64,000 nt of DNA from an uncultured Acetatifactor sp. (GTDB lineage Bacteria; Bacillota; Clostridia; Lachnospirales; Lachnospiraceae). A program made the position numbers and the translations under genes. The DNA is taken from NCBI GenBank assembly GCA_910589035.1, contig CAJUSI010000081.1, forward strand, positions 104,012 to 168,011. Reading direction: 5' to 3'. Below, in pieces: positions 49,513-57,710 of the stretch. Position 1 is the first letter of the stretch; each line of letters starts with the position of its first letter. Under the pieces are notes generated by a model, which searched no databases, was not told the DNA's origin, and saw only the letters and a list, made by a program, of their open reading frames with translations.

Positions 49513-51066
49513 ATGATTATACCACTGAATATCGTAACGACATACCCTGTCAGGTGGACGAGATACAAAGTCTTCAGGGATTTTGTGCAGAATTTCTATG
49601 ATTCTGTGGGATATGGAAACTGGAAAGAGCGGTTCTGCTTTGAATACCACAGTGGGATGTTGCGTATGTGGGTGGATGATATCTGTTTCAGCTATGAATG
49701 GCTATTGCATATCGGGGCTTCTACAAAAACGGCGAATTCCCGTGACAACGCAGGATACTTTGGAGAAGGGTTTAAGATCGCTTCCCTGTGCGCGGTCAGG
49801 GATTATGGCTGGCAGATAGAGATGTCGTCTGGAGGCTGGGAGCTTTCAGTTACATGCATAGAACAGGAGATAGACAAGAGTACTGTCCAGATGCTGGCAT
49901 ATGATGTGAAAGAGCGGGAAGAGCAAAAGCGTAGCTGTCTTGAAATCACATTTTTGGGACAAGATGATTATCAGATATTCAGGGATGTGCTGTCCGCTTT
50001 CTATTATCCGGAAAATCCGATGATAGGAGAAAAGATATGGGAGGGAAGAGAGGGCGCAGTCTATACGAGGAGTGGAGCCTGCTATGGGGCAGGCCTGCCA
50101 TATACGGGCGACTATGGGAGAAAGGGCGCTGTTTTCTGTGCGTATCAGCTTTTAGGATCCAATCCGTTCAATCTGGTCGTATGTCTGCACTATTATAAAA
50201 AGGAAGACCGGGAGCGGAACAGCCTGTACTCTTTTGAGGTAATCGAGGTGTTTCAACAGCTTGCACGTTATGTGGACGCTTATGGGGCCATGCGTATGCT
50301 GGAAAAAATGCGCAGGTATTGGAATTCGAATCCCAGGAAACTGATTGACATTGATTCATGGAGCCCGGTGATTGACCATTTGATTAGCAAGGTAAGCCAA
50401 TCCCAGGACATGACAGCATGTTTCCGGGAAAAATACCCGGATTTGCTGCCCCAGGCATCGCTGTATTCCATCCGGGACAGGAACAGAAGAGGGCAGGCCA
50501 AAGCATGGCTTTCCATCCAAAGCAGGGAATACCTGTTGGTGAAAGGGCAATTCCAGAAGCTTGGCTACAAGACATTGGAAGAGGTCTGTGAAGAGTGTGG
50601 AGGCTTTGTGAGGAATGACCGGGCGGAGCCCAGTGAGGATAAGGGCTTTGAGATATTGGAAAATATCACAAGGGAACTGTACAGCGGTTTTTTCGCATGC
50701 AATCAGGAATTTCCCATGAGGAGGATTATCTGCAATGAAAGCGCATCATACCATGGAATGGCAAAGGTATATCGGAAAAATAAGCCGGTAATGAACGTCA
50801 GAGGGCTGTCAATCAGATATGAGATTGGAGAGATTTACTTGAAGAGATCCGTTTTTTCTTCCAACGGCTATTTCGATGCACTGGCGACCTATATACACGA
50901 GATGTGTCATGCCTTTGGTGGCGATTCCTCCAATGCTTTCAGCCAAGGGCTGACAGCTGCGATGGAAACACTGCTTGCCAATGCTCCGGTGATAGAGGGC
51001 TACAGGCAGCAGTGGCTGAGGCAATATAGAGGCGTGGACGGCATTGAAGTCCCAGGTGGAGGCTGA
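49513..51066 (+). CDS. GHKL-type ATPase fused to an HExxH metalloprotease-like domain
   Basis: I do not recognise a named family for this 517-residue protein. The N-terminal 150 residues look like a GHKL (Hsp90/MORC-like) ATPase: KVFRDFVQNFYDSV as the N box with Asn27 and Asp30, and LLHIGASTKT followed by NAGYFGEGFKIAS (residues 81-88 around the second glycine box). The first DxGxG box is degenerate (VDDICF). A long middle region has no recognised motif. Near residue 462 there is IHEMCHAFGGDSSNAFSQGL, an HExxH zinc-peptidase signature in a helix, followed by Asp/Ser/Glu residues that could supply the third ligand. GGGAGG sets the start. It is coupled to an AbiEi-like gene, suggesting a regulated toxin or defence effector. 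Confidence 0.65.
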   Translation: MIIPLNIVTTYPVRWTRYKVFRDFVQNFYDSVGYGNWKERFCFEYHSGMLRMWVDDICFSYEWLLHIGASTKTANSRDNAGYFGEGFKIASLCAVRDYGWQIEMSSGGWELSVTCIEQEIDKSTVQMLAYDVKEREEQKRSCLEITFLGQDDYQIFRDVLSAFYYPENPMIGEKIWEGREGAVYTRSGACYGAGLPYTGDYGRKGAVFCAYQLLGSNPFNLVVCLHYYKKEDRERNSLYSFEVIEVFQQLARYVDAYGAMRMLEKMRRYWNSNPRKLIDIDSWSPVIDHLISKVSQSQDMTACFREKYPDLLPQASLYSIRDRNRRGQAKAWLSIQSREYLLVKGQFQKLGYKTLEEVCEECGGFVRNDRAEPSEDKGFEILENITRELYSGFFACNQEFPMRRIICNESASYHGMAKVYRKNKPVMNVRGLSIRYEIGEIYLKRSVFSSNGYFDALATYIHEMCHAFGGDSSNAFSQGLTAAMETLLANAPVIEGYRQQWLRQYRGVDGIEVPGGG

Positions 51067-51202
51067 ATGGAATTTTTCGGAGTGAAATGGGGCATTCGAC
51101 AAAAAGTAAGGCGAAAAGTAAGCAGGGCTGCTGCGGGATAGCCTTGAAATACCCCTACTATAATAGTACAATATAAACAGGCAAGAAAGGAAACAATACA
51201 GC

Positions 51203-52187
51203 ATGGCAAAAAAGAAACGGAACCTGAAGCCGGACATCATACTAAAGAATTACTGGAGGGACAATGAGCGGTTCGCTGATCTCTTCAACGCAGTCCTATT
51301 TGGGGGAGAGCAGGTGATACAGCCGGACGAACTGGAGGATCTGGATGCGGAAAGTTCCACCATACTGGAACACAGGAAGTACGCAGAGGGAATCGCTGCA
51401 TCAAGGGACAACATAAAAGTCAGGAAGAAGTCCACTGCCTATGGGATAGAACTGGTGATGCTGGGAAACGAATCGCAGGAACATATAGATTATGCGATGC
51501 CGATGCGAGTGATGGGCTACGACTATAGCGCTTACAAGAAACAGTTTGACAGCAATGCTATGAAGTATAAAGACGCGGACGGCATGGGCGAGGATGAATA
51601 TCTGTCTAGGATGAAGCGCACAGACAGGTTCCTGCCTGTCATTACGGTGACCGTGTACTATGGAAGGAAACCATGGGACGGGGCAACGAGCCTGCATGGA
51701 ATGCTGGACATCCCGGAGGAGTTGAAGAGGCATGTGAACGACCACAGGATGCTGCTGGTGGAGGCCAGGAAGAATAACCTGGTGCTGCATGACATGAACA
51801 ATGTAGACCTCTTCAATAGACCTCTTCAATCTCCTGGAGATCCTGCTGGACGGCAGCCGCCCTGCGGGCGAGATCCGGAGCAGGGCAATAGGATATACGA
51901 AGGAACGCCAGGTGGATAAAACTGTCATCATGACAGCTGCAGGGGCGGTGGACAATAAGATTGACTACAATGCGCTTGAACAGAAAGGAGATGTGGATAT
52001 GTATACTGTATTTGAGGAGACCAGGGTGGAAGGCAGAAAAGAAGGCAGAGCGGAAGAGATTATCGAGACGGGATATGAGTTTGGCCTGTCTGATGAAGAC
52101 ATCTTAGGGAGGCTGCAGAGGAAGCTGGACATATCTCTGGAGATGGCGCGGGCATACCTGAGGGAGTTTGGAAAACAGACGGTATAG
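51203..52187 (+). pseudogene. Rpn family (PD-(D/E)XK) recombination-promoting nuclease, frameshifted
   Basis: The first 205 codons match Rpn/putative transposase nucleases (PF04754 type): YWRDNERFADLFNAVLFGG, YGIELVMLGNESQEHIDYAMPMRVMGYD and VITVTVYYGRKPWDG. At 51806-51830 the 13 bases GACCTCTTCAATA are tandemly duplicated, shifting the frame. Removing one copy restores DLFNLLEILLDGSRPAGEI and continuous reading into IGYTKERQVDKTVIMTAAG and on to the stop at 52187, including the GRAEEIIETGYEFGLSDEDI tail typical of the family. The mutation looks recent because the rest is intact. The ribosome site AAAGGAAACAATACAGC precedes the ATG. Confidence 0.85.
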
Positions 52188-52441
52188 ATGGCTTGCTGGA
52201 GCCCAGATATCTGGAAATCCTGTTGGGTAATAGCCGAAAACTATGTATGACTTGGGAAGAAGAAATCTTTGAACACATTCATTTTGATGACCATAAGATG
52301 GATGAAAAATGGATAGTTTTTGGCATATGGATGCTGATTGTTATTGTAATGCCGACCACAAGCAGCTATACTAAGAGCAGACGGATTAATTGCAGGAAAG
52401 GCAGAAAATAGCCAGAAAGGGGAGCAGACACGCCAAGGACA

Positions 52442-53373
52442 GTGAGCATCGGATGTCAAGATTTTGAGACGATCAGAAAGGAAGGCTATTTTTACATGGC
52501 TTTACATTTGGAGGTGCGCGGAACATATACAATCCCTGGTCTATCATTAATTACCTGGACAGACGGCAGTTCGAGCCTTACTGGGCGAACACCAGCTCCA
52601 ACAGCCTGGTGGTCAAGCTGGTTCAAGAGGGGATACCGGATGTAAAAATCATCATGGAAGATTTACTGCAGGGAAAATCTTTCCATACGACAATCGATGA
52701 ACAGATCATATTCAATCAGCTTGACCATAACATAAAGGCAATCTGGAGCCTGCTGTTGGCCAGCGGCTATCTGAAGGTGGAGCATGTTGCGTATGATGAA
52801 CGTGGGAAAGCGGATTATGAACTGCGGCTGACAAACTGGGAAGTACGGATGATGTTCGAGCGTATGATTGACGGATGGCTCGCTGAATACACCCCGGACT
52901 ATAATGCCTTTGTCAAGGCCTTGCTGCTGGGCGACAAAAAGGCGATGAACATCTATATGAACAGGACAGCCCTTGCCACTTTCAGCTGCTCTGACTCGGG
53001 AAATAGGCCCTCTAAGGCTTCGGAGCCCGAGCGGTTCTACCATGGCTTCGTGCTGGGGCTGATGGTTGACCTGGCAGACAGATACAGCATCACATTCAAC
53101 AGAGAGAGCGGATTCGGACGGTATGATGTCATGCTGGAGCCAAGGGACAAGGCCGATGACACTTTCGTAAATAATCGCAATAGAGATGCGATTATTATGG
53201 AGTTCAAGGTGCATGACCCGGAGGAGGACAGCCTGGAGGACACCGTGGCTGCAGCCTTGAAGCAGATTGAGGAAAAGCGTTACGCCTATGCGCTGGAAGA
53301 GAAAGGGATTCCGATAGACAAAATCCGAAAATATGGCTTTGCTTTTGAAGGGAAGAAGGTGCTGATTGGCTAA
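52442..53373 (+). pseudogene. AAA/PD-(D/E)XK protein (PF09820 type) with large internal deletion
   Basis: It begins SIGCQDFETIRKEGYFYM, the family N-terminus, then jumps with a frame change to FTFGGARNIYNPWSIINYLD, losing about 250-290 residues including the P-loop and Walker B. From there it follows the intact relative at 19595-21295 to the end (SNSLVVKLVQEG, IWSLLLASGYLK, ERFYHGFVLGLMVDL, FGRYDVMLEP, AIIMEFKVHD, KYGFAFEGKKVLIG). The nuclease motifs remain. A 27-base insertion (TFVNNRNRD) before AIIMEFK creates a palindrome with the adjacent codons. It lies just left of the duplicated subtilase end. Confidence 0.85.
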
Positions 53374-53456
53374 GCCAGGGAGTCTGCGGTATAGCAGGTG
53401 TGACTTGTAAATCGGAACAAAGAAGAGATATCGATGGATTTTGATTGAAAACAACT

Positions 53457-53577
53457 TGACACTAATTTAACATCAATTTTTGCGGGGCATGACATTAATT
53501 TAACATAAGCCCCACGAAAATATCAGCTTTTTTGAGGCTACCGACAAAAAATTTACATGACACTAACTTGACATTAG
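53457..53577. repeat. Three TGACAYTAAYTTRACATYA units
   Basis: Near-identical 20-base units start at 53457, 53490 and 53558. The first two bracket a GGGGC/GCCCC hairpin. The 583-base gap between the AAA remnant and the ABC gene otherwise holds the subtilase relic and a terminator, with no gene. Confidence 0.5.
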
Positions 53578-53578
53578 C

Positions 53579-53649
53579 GGGGTATGGGCGGCTGAACGTG
53601 GTGGGGACGTTTGACGCGCTGATTGGGGTGAGAGATAAATCATTGTAAG
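53579..53649 (+). pseudogene. Relic of subtilase gene 3' end
   Basis: Bases 53579-53630 duplicate 48615-48666 with two mismatches and still read YGRLNVVGTFDALIGV in frame, then RDKSL and a stop. No upstream subtilase sequence remains, and the 53457-53577 repeats abut it directly. Confidence 0.85.
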
Positions 53650-53689
53650 ATGTTTTTGTAATCGTTTCATGTAAAACCAGTGATTTATA

Positions 53690-53722
53690 CAATGAAAAAG
53701 AACCGCCATAAATGACGGCTCC
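53690..53722 (-). terminator. Terminator for minus-strand ABC operon
   Basis: On the minus strand GAGCCGTCAT-2-ATGGCGGTTC is followed by TTTTTCATT. It lies about 235 bases beyond the stop codon of the ABC gene at 53957. Confidence 0.7.
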
Positions 53723-53956
53723 AAAGATACAAAATTACCAGGATAGCTCCTCAAACTAGATTACGCATATTTTGTCATATGAATAAATTTAAAGCTGTTC
53801 TAATGCTCTATTTCAGCTTTAGGACAGCTTAGCAGCTTAAAAATACGAAAGCAATTTTCTAATGTCTATATTTAATGCGTGAGGGACTCAATTCCAAAAA
53901 GGGAGAAATGTTTTGTGCTTTTGTCCTCAAAGGGAAGCTCGCAATCTAATTTGACA

Positions 53957-55615
53957 TCAGTAGTGGCAGGTGTCTGAACGTTCTCTCCCGCCGCTCAGCT
54001 GAATGACCCTGTCGGCAAATGCGGCTTCTTCCTGGCGGTGTGTAGTGTAAATAACCGTAGCCTTATTGCTCCTTATATAGCGCATTAGCTTTTCGGCATG
54101 TTCCCTGTCCAGGGATGCCGTAGGCTCGTCAAGGAGGATGATTTTCGCCCTGCTGTTGGAAAAGGCTCTGGCGGCATTGATTCTCTGCTGCTCCCCTCCT
54201 GAGAGCTGGGATATGGAAGCAATCTCGCCGCTTGAAAAATCAGAGACCCCTGTGGCGCTTTTAATGCTCTCAAGGCTTATCTCATCAAAACTGCCCATTA
54301 AAATATTATCGTCTATGGTAGCCTCGTAAAGCTGGGCAGCGGCGGGCATATAGGAAAAAATACCGTTTTCTCTAAAATATGCAGCGTCATTTGCGGGGGA
54401 TTTGCCGAATAGCGTTATACAGCCGGATGTGGGAGCATACATACCCATAATACAGCGAAGCAATGTGGATTTTCCGCTGCCGTTTTCCCCCATTATCGCA
54501 ATATGCTCCCCTTCCTTTATGCTTACATTTATATCTGAGAGGATTTTTCTGTCCTCTGCCTCAAAGCATAACTTCTCAATGGCCAGGGCGCAGCCATGGC
54601 CATAACCTGGGGATCTGTCTTCCCTGGAATGCTCTTCTTCCCTGGAATGCCTTTTTTCCCGTTTCAGGCCAAAAAGCTCCCTGCCGCTGTCGATTGGTAC
54701 GGTGTTATACGGGATATAGGCCGCCATCTGCTGCATATTCTGGGTCTGTTTTCCCGATTCTTCCATGATGCTCTTGACAGAAGCCAGATTTCCGCCTGAT
54801 ATTTTCACGCTGGCAGGCAGAAATCCCAGAACGGGATAAAGCAATCCGCTTACCAGTTCGCTTATCACTCTCTGCAGGGAAAGATAGAGATTGTTCTTGC
54901 TTAACTGTTCGGACTGGACACGGAAGATATCCTTTCTGGTTTGTTCAAAGCGGCTTTTTATGATGCCTTGCAGGTGGTTCATATTGATAAAGTCCCCTTT
55001 ATACATAAGCTCTTCGATACTTTTGTTTTTTGCGGCTTCAAGGCCCTGGAGCCGGGCGGCATATTTTTCGGAGATGCCATTGACCTTTTTGCCTGCAAAA
55101 ACTGTGATGCCAATATGGGCCAGGATAAAAAATGATACTGTAAAATGAATATTGACCGATAAAGTCAACAGAACGCCTATCACGATTGCGCTGATTGCAA
55201 AACTGATTATCATGACCCATAATGAGAGAGCGGAATCGGTAAATGCGGTCATCTTCTGGAGCAGATCCTCCTCATTGTATTTGGCTTCCCTTTCGCTGTA
55301 GGGCAGCGCGAACAGATTCTGATACAAATCCGCGGAGCCTCTGTAAATAAGGTTTGCGCACATGACATTTCCATATACATTTATCATGTAATCCAATGTG
55401 AGCATGAATAAGGCCGCCATAATCAATAAAAAAATCATCAATGGCGTCACTGCCATGCCGCTTTCTATTCTGCCGATAACATACTGTATCATAAATGGCG
55501 CGGTCAAAGGCAGCGCAAAGGATGTCAAAGAAAACGCCATCAGCAAAACGGCAAATTTCAGCTTATGTTTTTTTAAGATGAGGCCAGTGGATTTCAGCCG
55601 GTTTAACATTTTCAT
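53957..55615 (-). CDS. ABC transporter, fused permease/ATPase (half-transporter 1)
   Basis: A 552-residue exporter-type half-transporter. About six helices span residues 20-290. The ATPase has Walker A GENGSGKSTLLR, signature ISQLSGGEQQRINAARAF, Walker B IILLDEPTASLD and switch His in TTHRQEEAAF. The segment GHGCALAIEKLCFEAEDRKIL starts the nucleotide-binding domain. The linker just before it carries two 18-base repeats (HSREEEHSRED) at 54618-54650. It is shorter than usual, and the coupling region is diverged. It probably pairs with half-transporter 2, 384 bases upstream. No peptidase domain or substrate clue is present. Confidence 0.9.
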   Translation of the reverse strand: MKMLNRLKSTGLILKKHKLKFAVLLMAFSLTSFALPLTAPFMIQYVIGRIESGMAVTPLMIFLLIMAALFMLTLDYMINVYGNVMCANLIYRGSADLYQNLFALPYSEREAKYNEEDLLQKMTAFTDSALSLWVMIISFAISAIVIGVLLTLSVNIHFTVSFFILAHIGITVFAGKKVNGISEKYAARLQGLEAAKNKSIEELMYKGDFINMNHLQGIIKSRFEQTRKDIFRVQSEQLSKNNLYLSLQRVISELVSGLLYPVLGFLPASVKISGGNLASVKSIMEESGKQTQNMQQMAAYIPYNTVPIDSGRELFGLKREKRHSREEEHSREDRSPGYGHGCALAIEKLCFEAEDRKILSDINVSIKEGEHIAIMGENGSGKSTLLRCIMGMYAPTSGCITLFGKSPANDAAYFRENGIFSYMPAAAQLYEATIDDNILMGSFDEISLESIKSATGVSDFSSGEIASISQLSGGEQQRINAARAFSNSRAKIILLDEPTASLDREHAEKLMRYIRSNKATVIYTTHRQEEAAFADRVIQLSGGRERSDTCHY

Positions 55616-55999
55616 TCCTTTTTTCCTCCCATATCTACTGATACCCTCTCGGAATCTCCAGGCCTTATTTTATGTGGCTTACAAGACAGCATTTTGATAA
55701 ATCCCCCCGCATTTTACGGAAAACCGAATCGGAAATCGCCATTTTCTGCCAGAAGATGCCGAGAGCCTGATACTCCCTCGGAAACTCCGGACCGCTCAAC
55801 ATGCGGCTTTAAGAACTTCACCTATCCTGCTTGACGAGTTCACTTGCCGTAAAACCAGACTGCATAACGCTGCCCGGTTCAAGCATATCATTGCATTGGG
55901 CAGTATTCAGCGTTATGCGGGATAAATGGTATTTAATCCCTGCCAGCCCCTTGCACAGCCAGTCCCGCCGTTTATCCTGTTTAGGATAGAAGCTGTTCG
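55616..55999. other. Gap between the two ABC genes
   Basis: No gene with a start codon was found. On the minus strand an open frame of about 57 codons (FYPKQDKRRDWLCKGLAGIK onward) runs from the end of half-transporter 2 to about 55817 but lacks any start signal. It may be a gene relic. A GGAGGAAAAAAGGA ribosome site for half-transporter 1 closes the gap. Confidence 0.4.
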
Positions 56000-57694
56000 C
56001 TACATATTGAGGATCTTTACAGAACCCTTAGAGTCATAATCAAAATCCGTATGTGAGGACATGATCAGTATTTGGGATTTCTCTTCGAGCTGCGCAAGGA
56101 TTTTTCCGAATATCTCCCTGCGCGAGTCAGGGTCTATTGCGGAGAAGCTTTCATCGGAGATGATCACGTCATAATCTCCGTAAAAGGCTCTGGCCAGGCA
56201 TACTCTCTGCTGTTCTCCGGAAGACAGATTGAGCATGGAAATAGGAGTGTCTATGCCCCTTTCAAAGCTGGGGATGAGCTTTTTCAATCCTGCCTGCTCC
56301 AGGGCAGAATTGAGCTTCCCTTCATCTGCATCTTTGAACATGGTGATGTTTTCCTTGATTGTGCCTGAGATAAGCTGAGGCTCCTGGCTTAAATACAAAA
56401 TTCTGTCCCAAAAGGAGTTTTCCCTGATATTTTTCAGGTTTTTACCGCCGCAGATGACAGTCCCTCCATAGCTTTTCAGCATATTTGCAAAAATTTTCAG
56501 CAGAGTGGACTTGCCGCAGCCTGATGCTCCCTTTATCATCAGGCATTCACCGGATCTTAAGTCTATATTTATGTTTTCAAAGAGAATTTTTCCCCGGAGG
56601 CTCTCGGCTCCCTGGAGTGCCTCGCTTTTCTGGAGTGCATTGCTTCCCTGGAGAGTCTCGTCTTCCTGAAATGTATTATTTTCATTCTCATAGGCAAAAC
56701 TCAAATTTTGTGTGGAAATGGAAGTGATTTTTTCTACATCCTCAAACCCGCTGGGAGCTGCGGCCTGCGGAGCCAGCAAAGCGCTTATTCTGCTGTCCAT
56801 CCCCTTGAGCTGCTGATAAGCTGAAATACAGGCGGGGATCTGATACAGGGTATTGGTCAAAAATCCCACAGCCGCCAGCAGCGCGATGAAATCGCTGATT
56901 TCAAGCCTGCCCCTGGAAACCCCATATCCCCCGATGACCAGTATGGCGCAGGTATTCAAAATCGTGTTTGCCGCCCCCAGAATTCGCTGCATGGTCATGG
57001 TGCCTAAAACTTTTCCCTGGTCAATTTTATAGGCCGCAATCTCTTTTTGATAGGGTTCAATGACCCTTTCGCCGTTGAGGACATAGGCAGCTTCGCGGTT
57101 TCGCACCAGTTCCGCATTGTGGTTATAAATTGCGCCCATATGAAAATAAAGCTTTTGATTCTGCTCCGGCAGCTTTCTTCCCCTGCAGGCGCTGATGGAA
57201 ATGGCCGCCAGGGACAGGAAAAGGGTCAGTGCCAGAAGCCAGGGCTCCAGCAGAATAACATAGATACTTGTCAAAATGACGGAAACGGCAGTTCCCGTCA
57301 TTTTCAGTATCAACCCTGAAAGCTGCTCAGAGTATGTAAAGATATCATTCCGAATAATGGGCAGCATTTTATCGGTATTTTCTTTGTTTTTATAATTTGA
57401 GCCAAGCCAGATGTCTATGGCTTTCTGCTCCAGTGATTCTATCAGCCTTTGTTTCATTGCCAGAGCCCTGCTGTTTTGAACGCAGACAAGCAGCGCCGAT
57501 ATTATTAAGCTGACTGAAAATACTGCAAAGATTCCCCATATTCTGTCTGCATTTTTCGATAAGACGCTGTCCGCCAAAAGCCTTATACATTCCAGATAAA
57601 GAATACTCAGACCAGAGCCCAGACAAACGGCAAGCCCCGCCGTAAACAGGCTGCCCGCAGACTGTTTCAGTATGTTTTTTGAGTCGGTGTTCAT
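56000..57694 (-). CDS. ABC transporter, fused permease/ATPase (half-transporter 2)
   Basis: A 564-residue half-transporter of the exporter type. Six helices lie within about residues 10-300 (SLFTAGLAVCLGSGLSILYL, VSLIISALLVCV and others). The ATPase has Walker A GASGCGKSTLLK, Q-loop LSQEPQLISGTI, signature LNLSSGEQQRVCLARAF, and Walker B VIISDESFSAID, where Asp-Glu is preceded by an unusual Ser. The linker holds four to five 18-base repeat units (TLQGSNALQKSEALQGAESL) at 56592-56673. ATG 57694 is preferred to 57721 because the longer form would overlap the kinase gene. It is 16 bases after the hybrid kinase and probably forms a heterodimer with half-transporter 1. Confidence 0.9.
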   Translation of the reverse strand: MNTDSKNILKQSAGSLFTAGLAVCLGSGLSILYLECIRLLADSVLSKNADRIWGIFAVFSVSLIISALLVCVQNSRALAMKQRLIESLEQKAIDIWLGSNYKNKENTDKMLPIIRNDIFTYSEQLSGLILKMTGTAVSVILTSIYVILLEPWLLALTLFLSLAAISISACRGRKLPEQNQKLYFHMGAIYNHNAELVRNREAAYVLNGERVIEPYQKEIAAYKIDQGKVLGTMTMQRILGAANTILNTCAILVIGGYGVSRGRLEISDFIALLAAVGFLTNTLYQIPACISAYQQLKGMDSRISALLAPQAAAPSGFEDVEKITSISTQNLSFAYENENNTFQEDETLQGSNALQKSEALQGAESLRGKILFENINIDLRSGECLMIKGASGCGKSTLLKIFANMLKSYGGTVICGGKNLKNIRENSFWDRILYLSQEPQLISGTIKENITMFKDADEGKLNSALEQAGLKKLIPSFERGIDTPISMLNLSSGEQQRVCLARAFYGDYDVIISDESFSAIDPDSRREIFGKILAQLEEKSQILIMSSHTDFDYDSKGSVKILNM

Positions 57695-57710
57695 TTTCGC
57701 TTTTCCTTCC

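Noticed and set aside
48891..51066. Classical AbiE type IV toxin-antitoxin
   Set aside because: The second gene has no nucleotidyltransferase motif and instead shows GHKL and HExxH features, so it is not AbiEii.
52193..52411. Short open frame of about 72 codons before the AAA remnant
   Set aside because: No ribosome site and no recognisable similarity. It lies between two pseudogenes.
55817..55999. 57-codon open frame in the gap between the ABC genes, considered as a signal peptide precursor
   Set aside because: It has no start codon or ribosome site and no leader-peptide features, so a relic is more likely.
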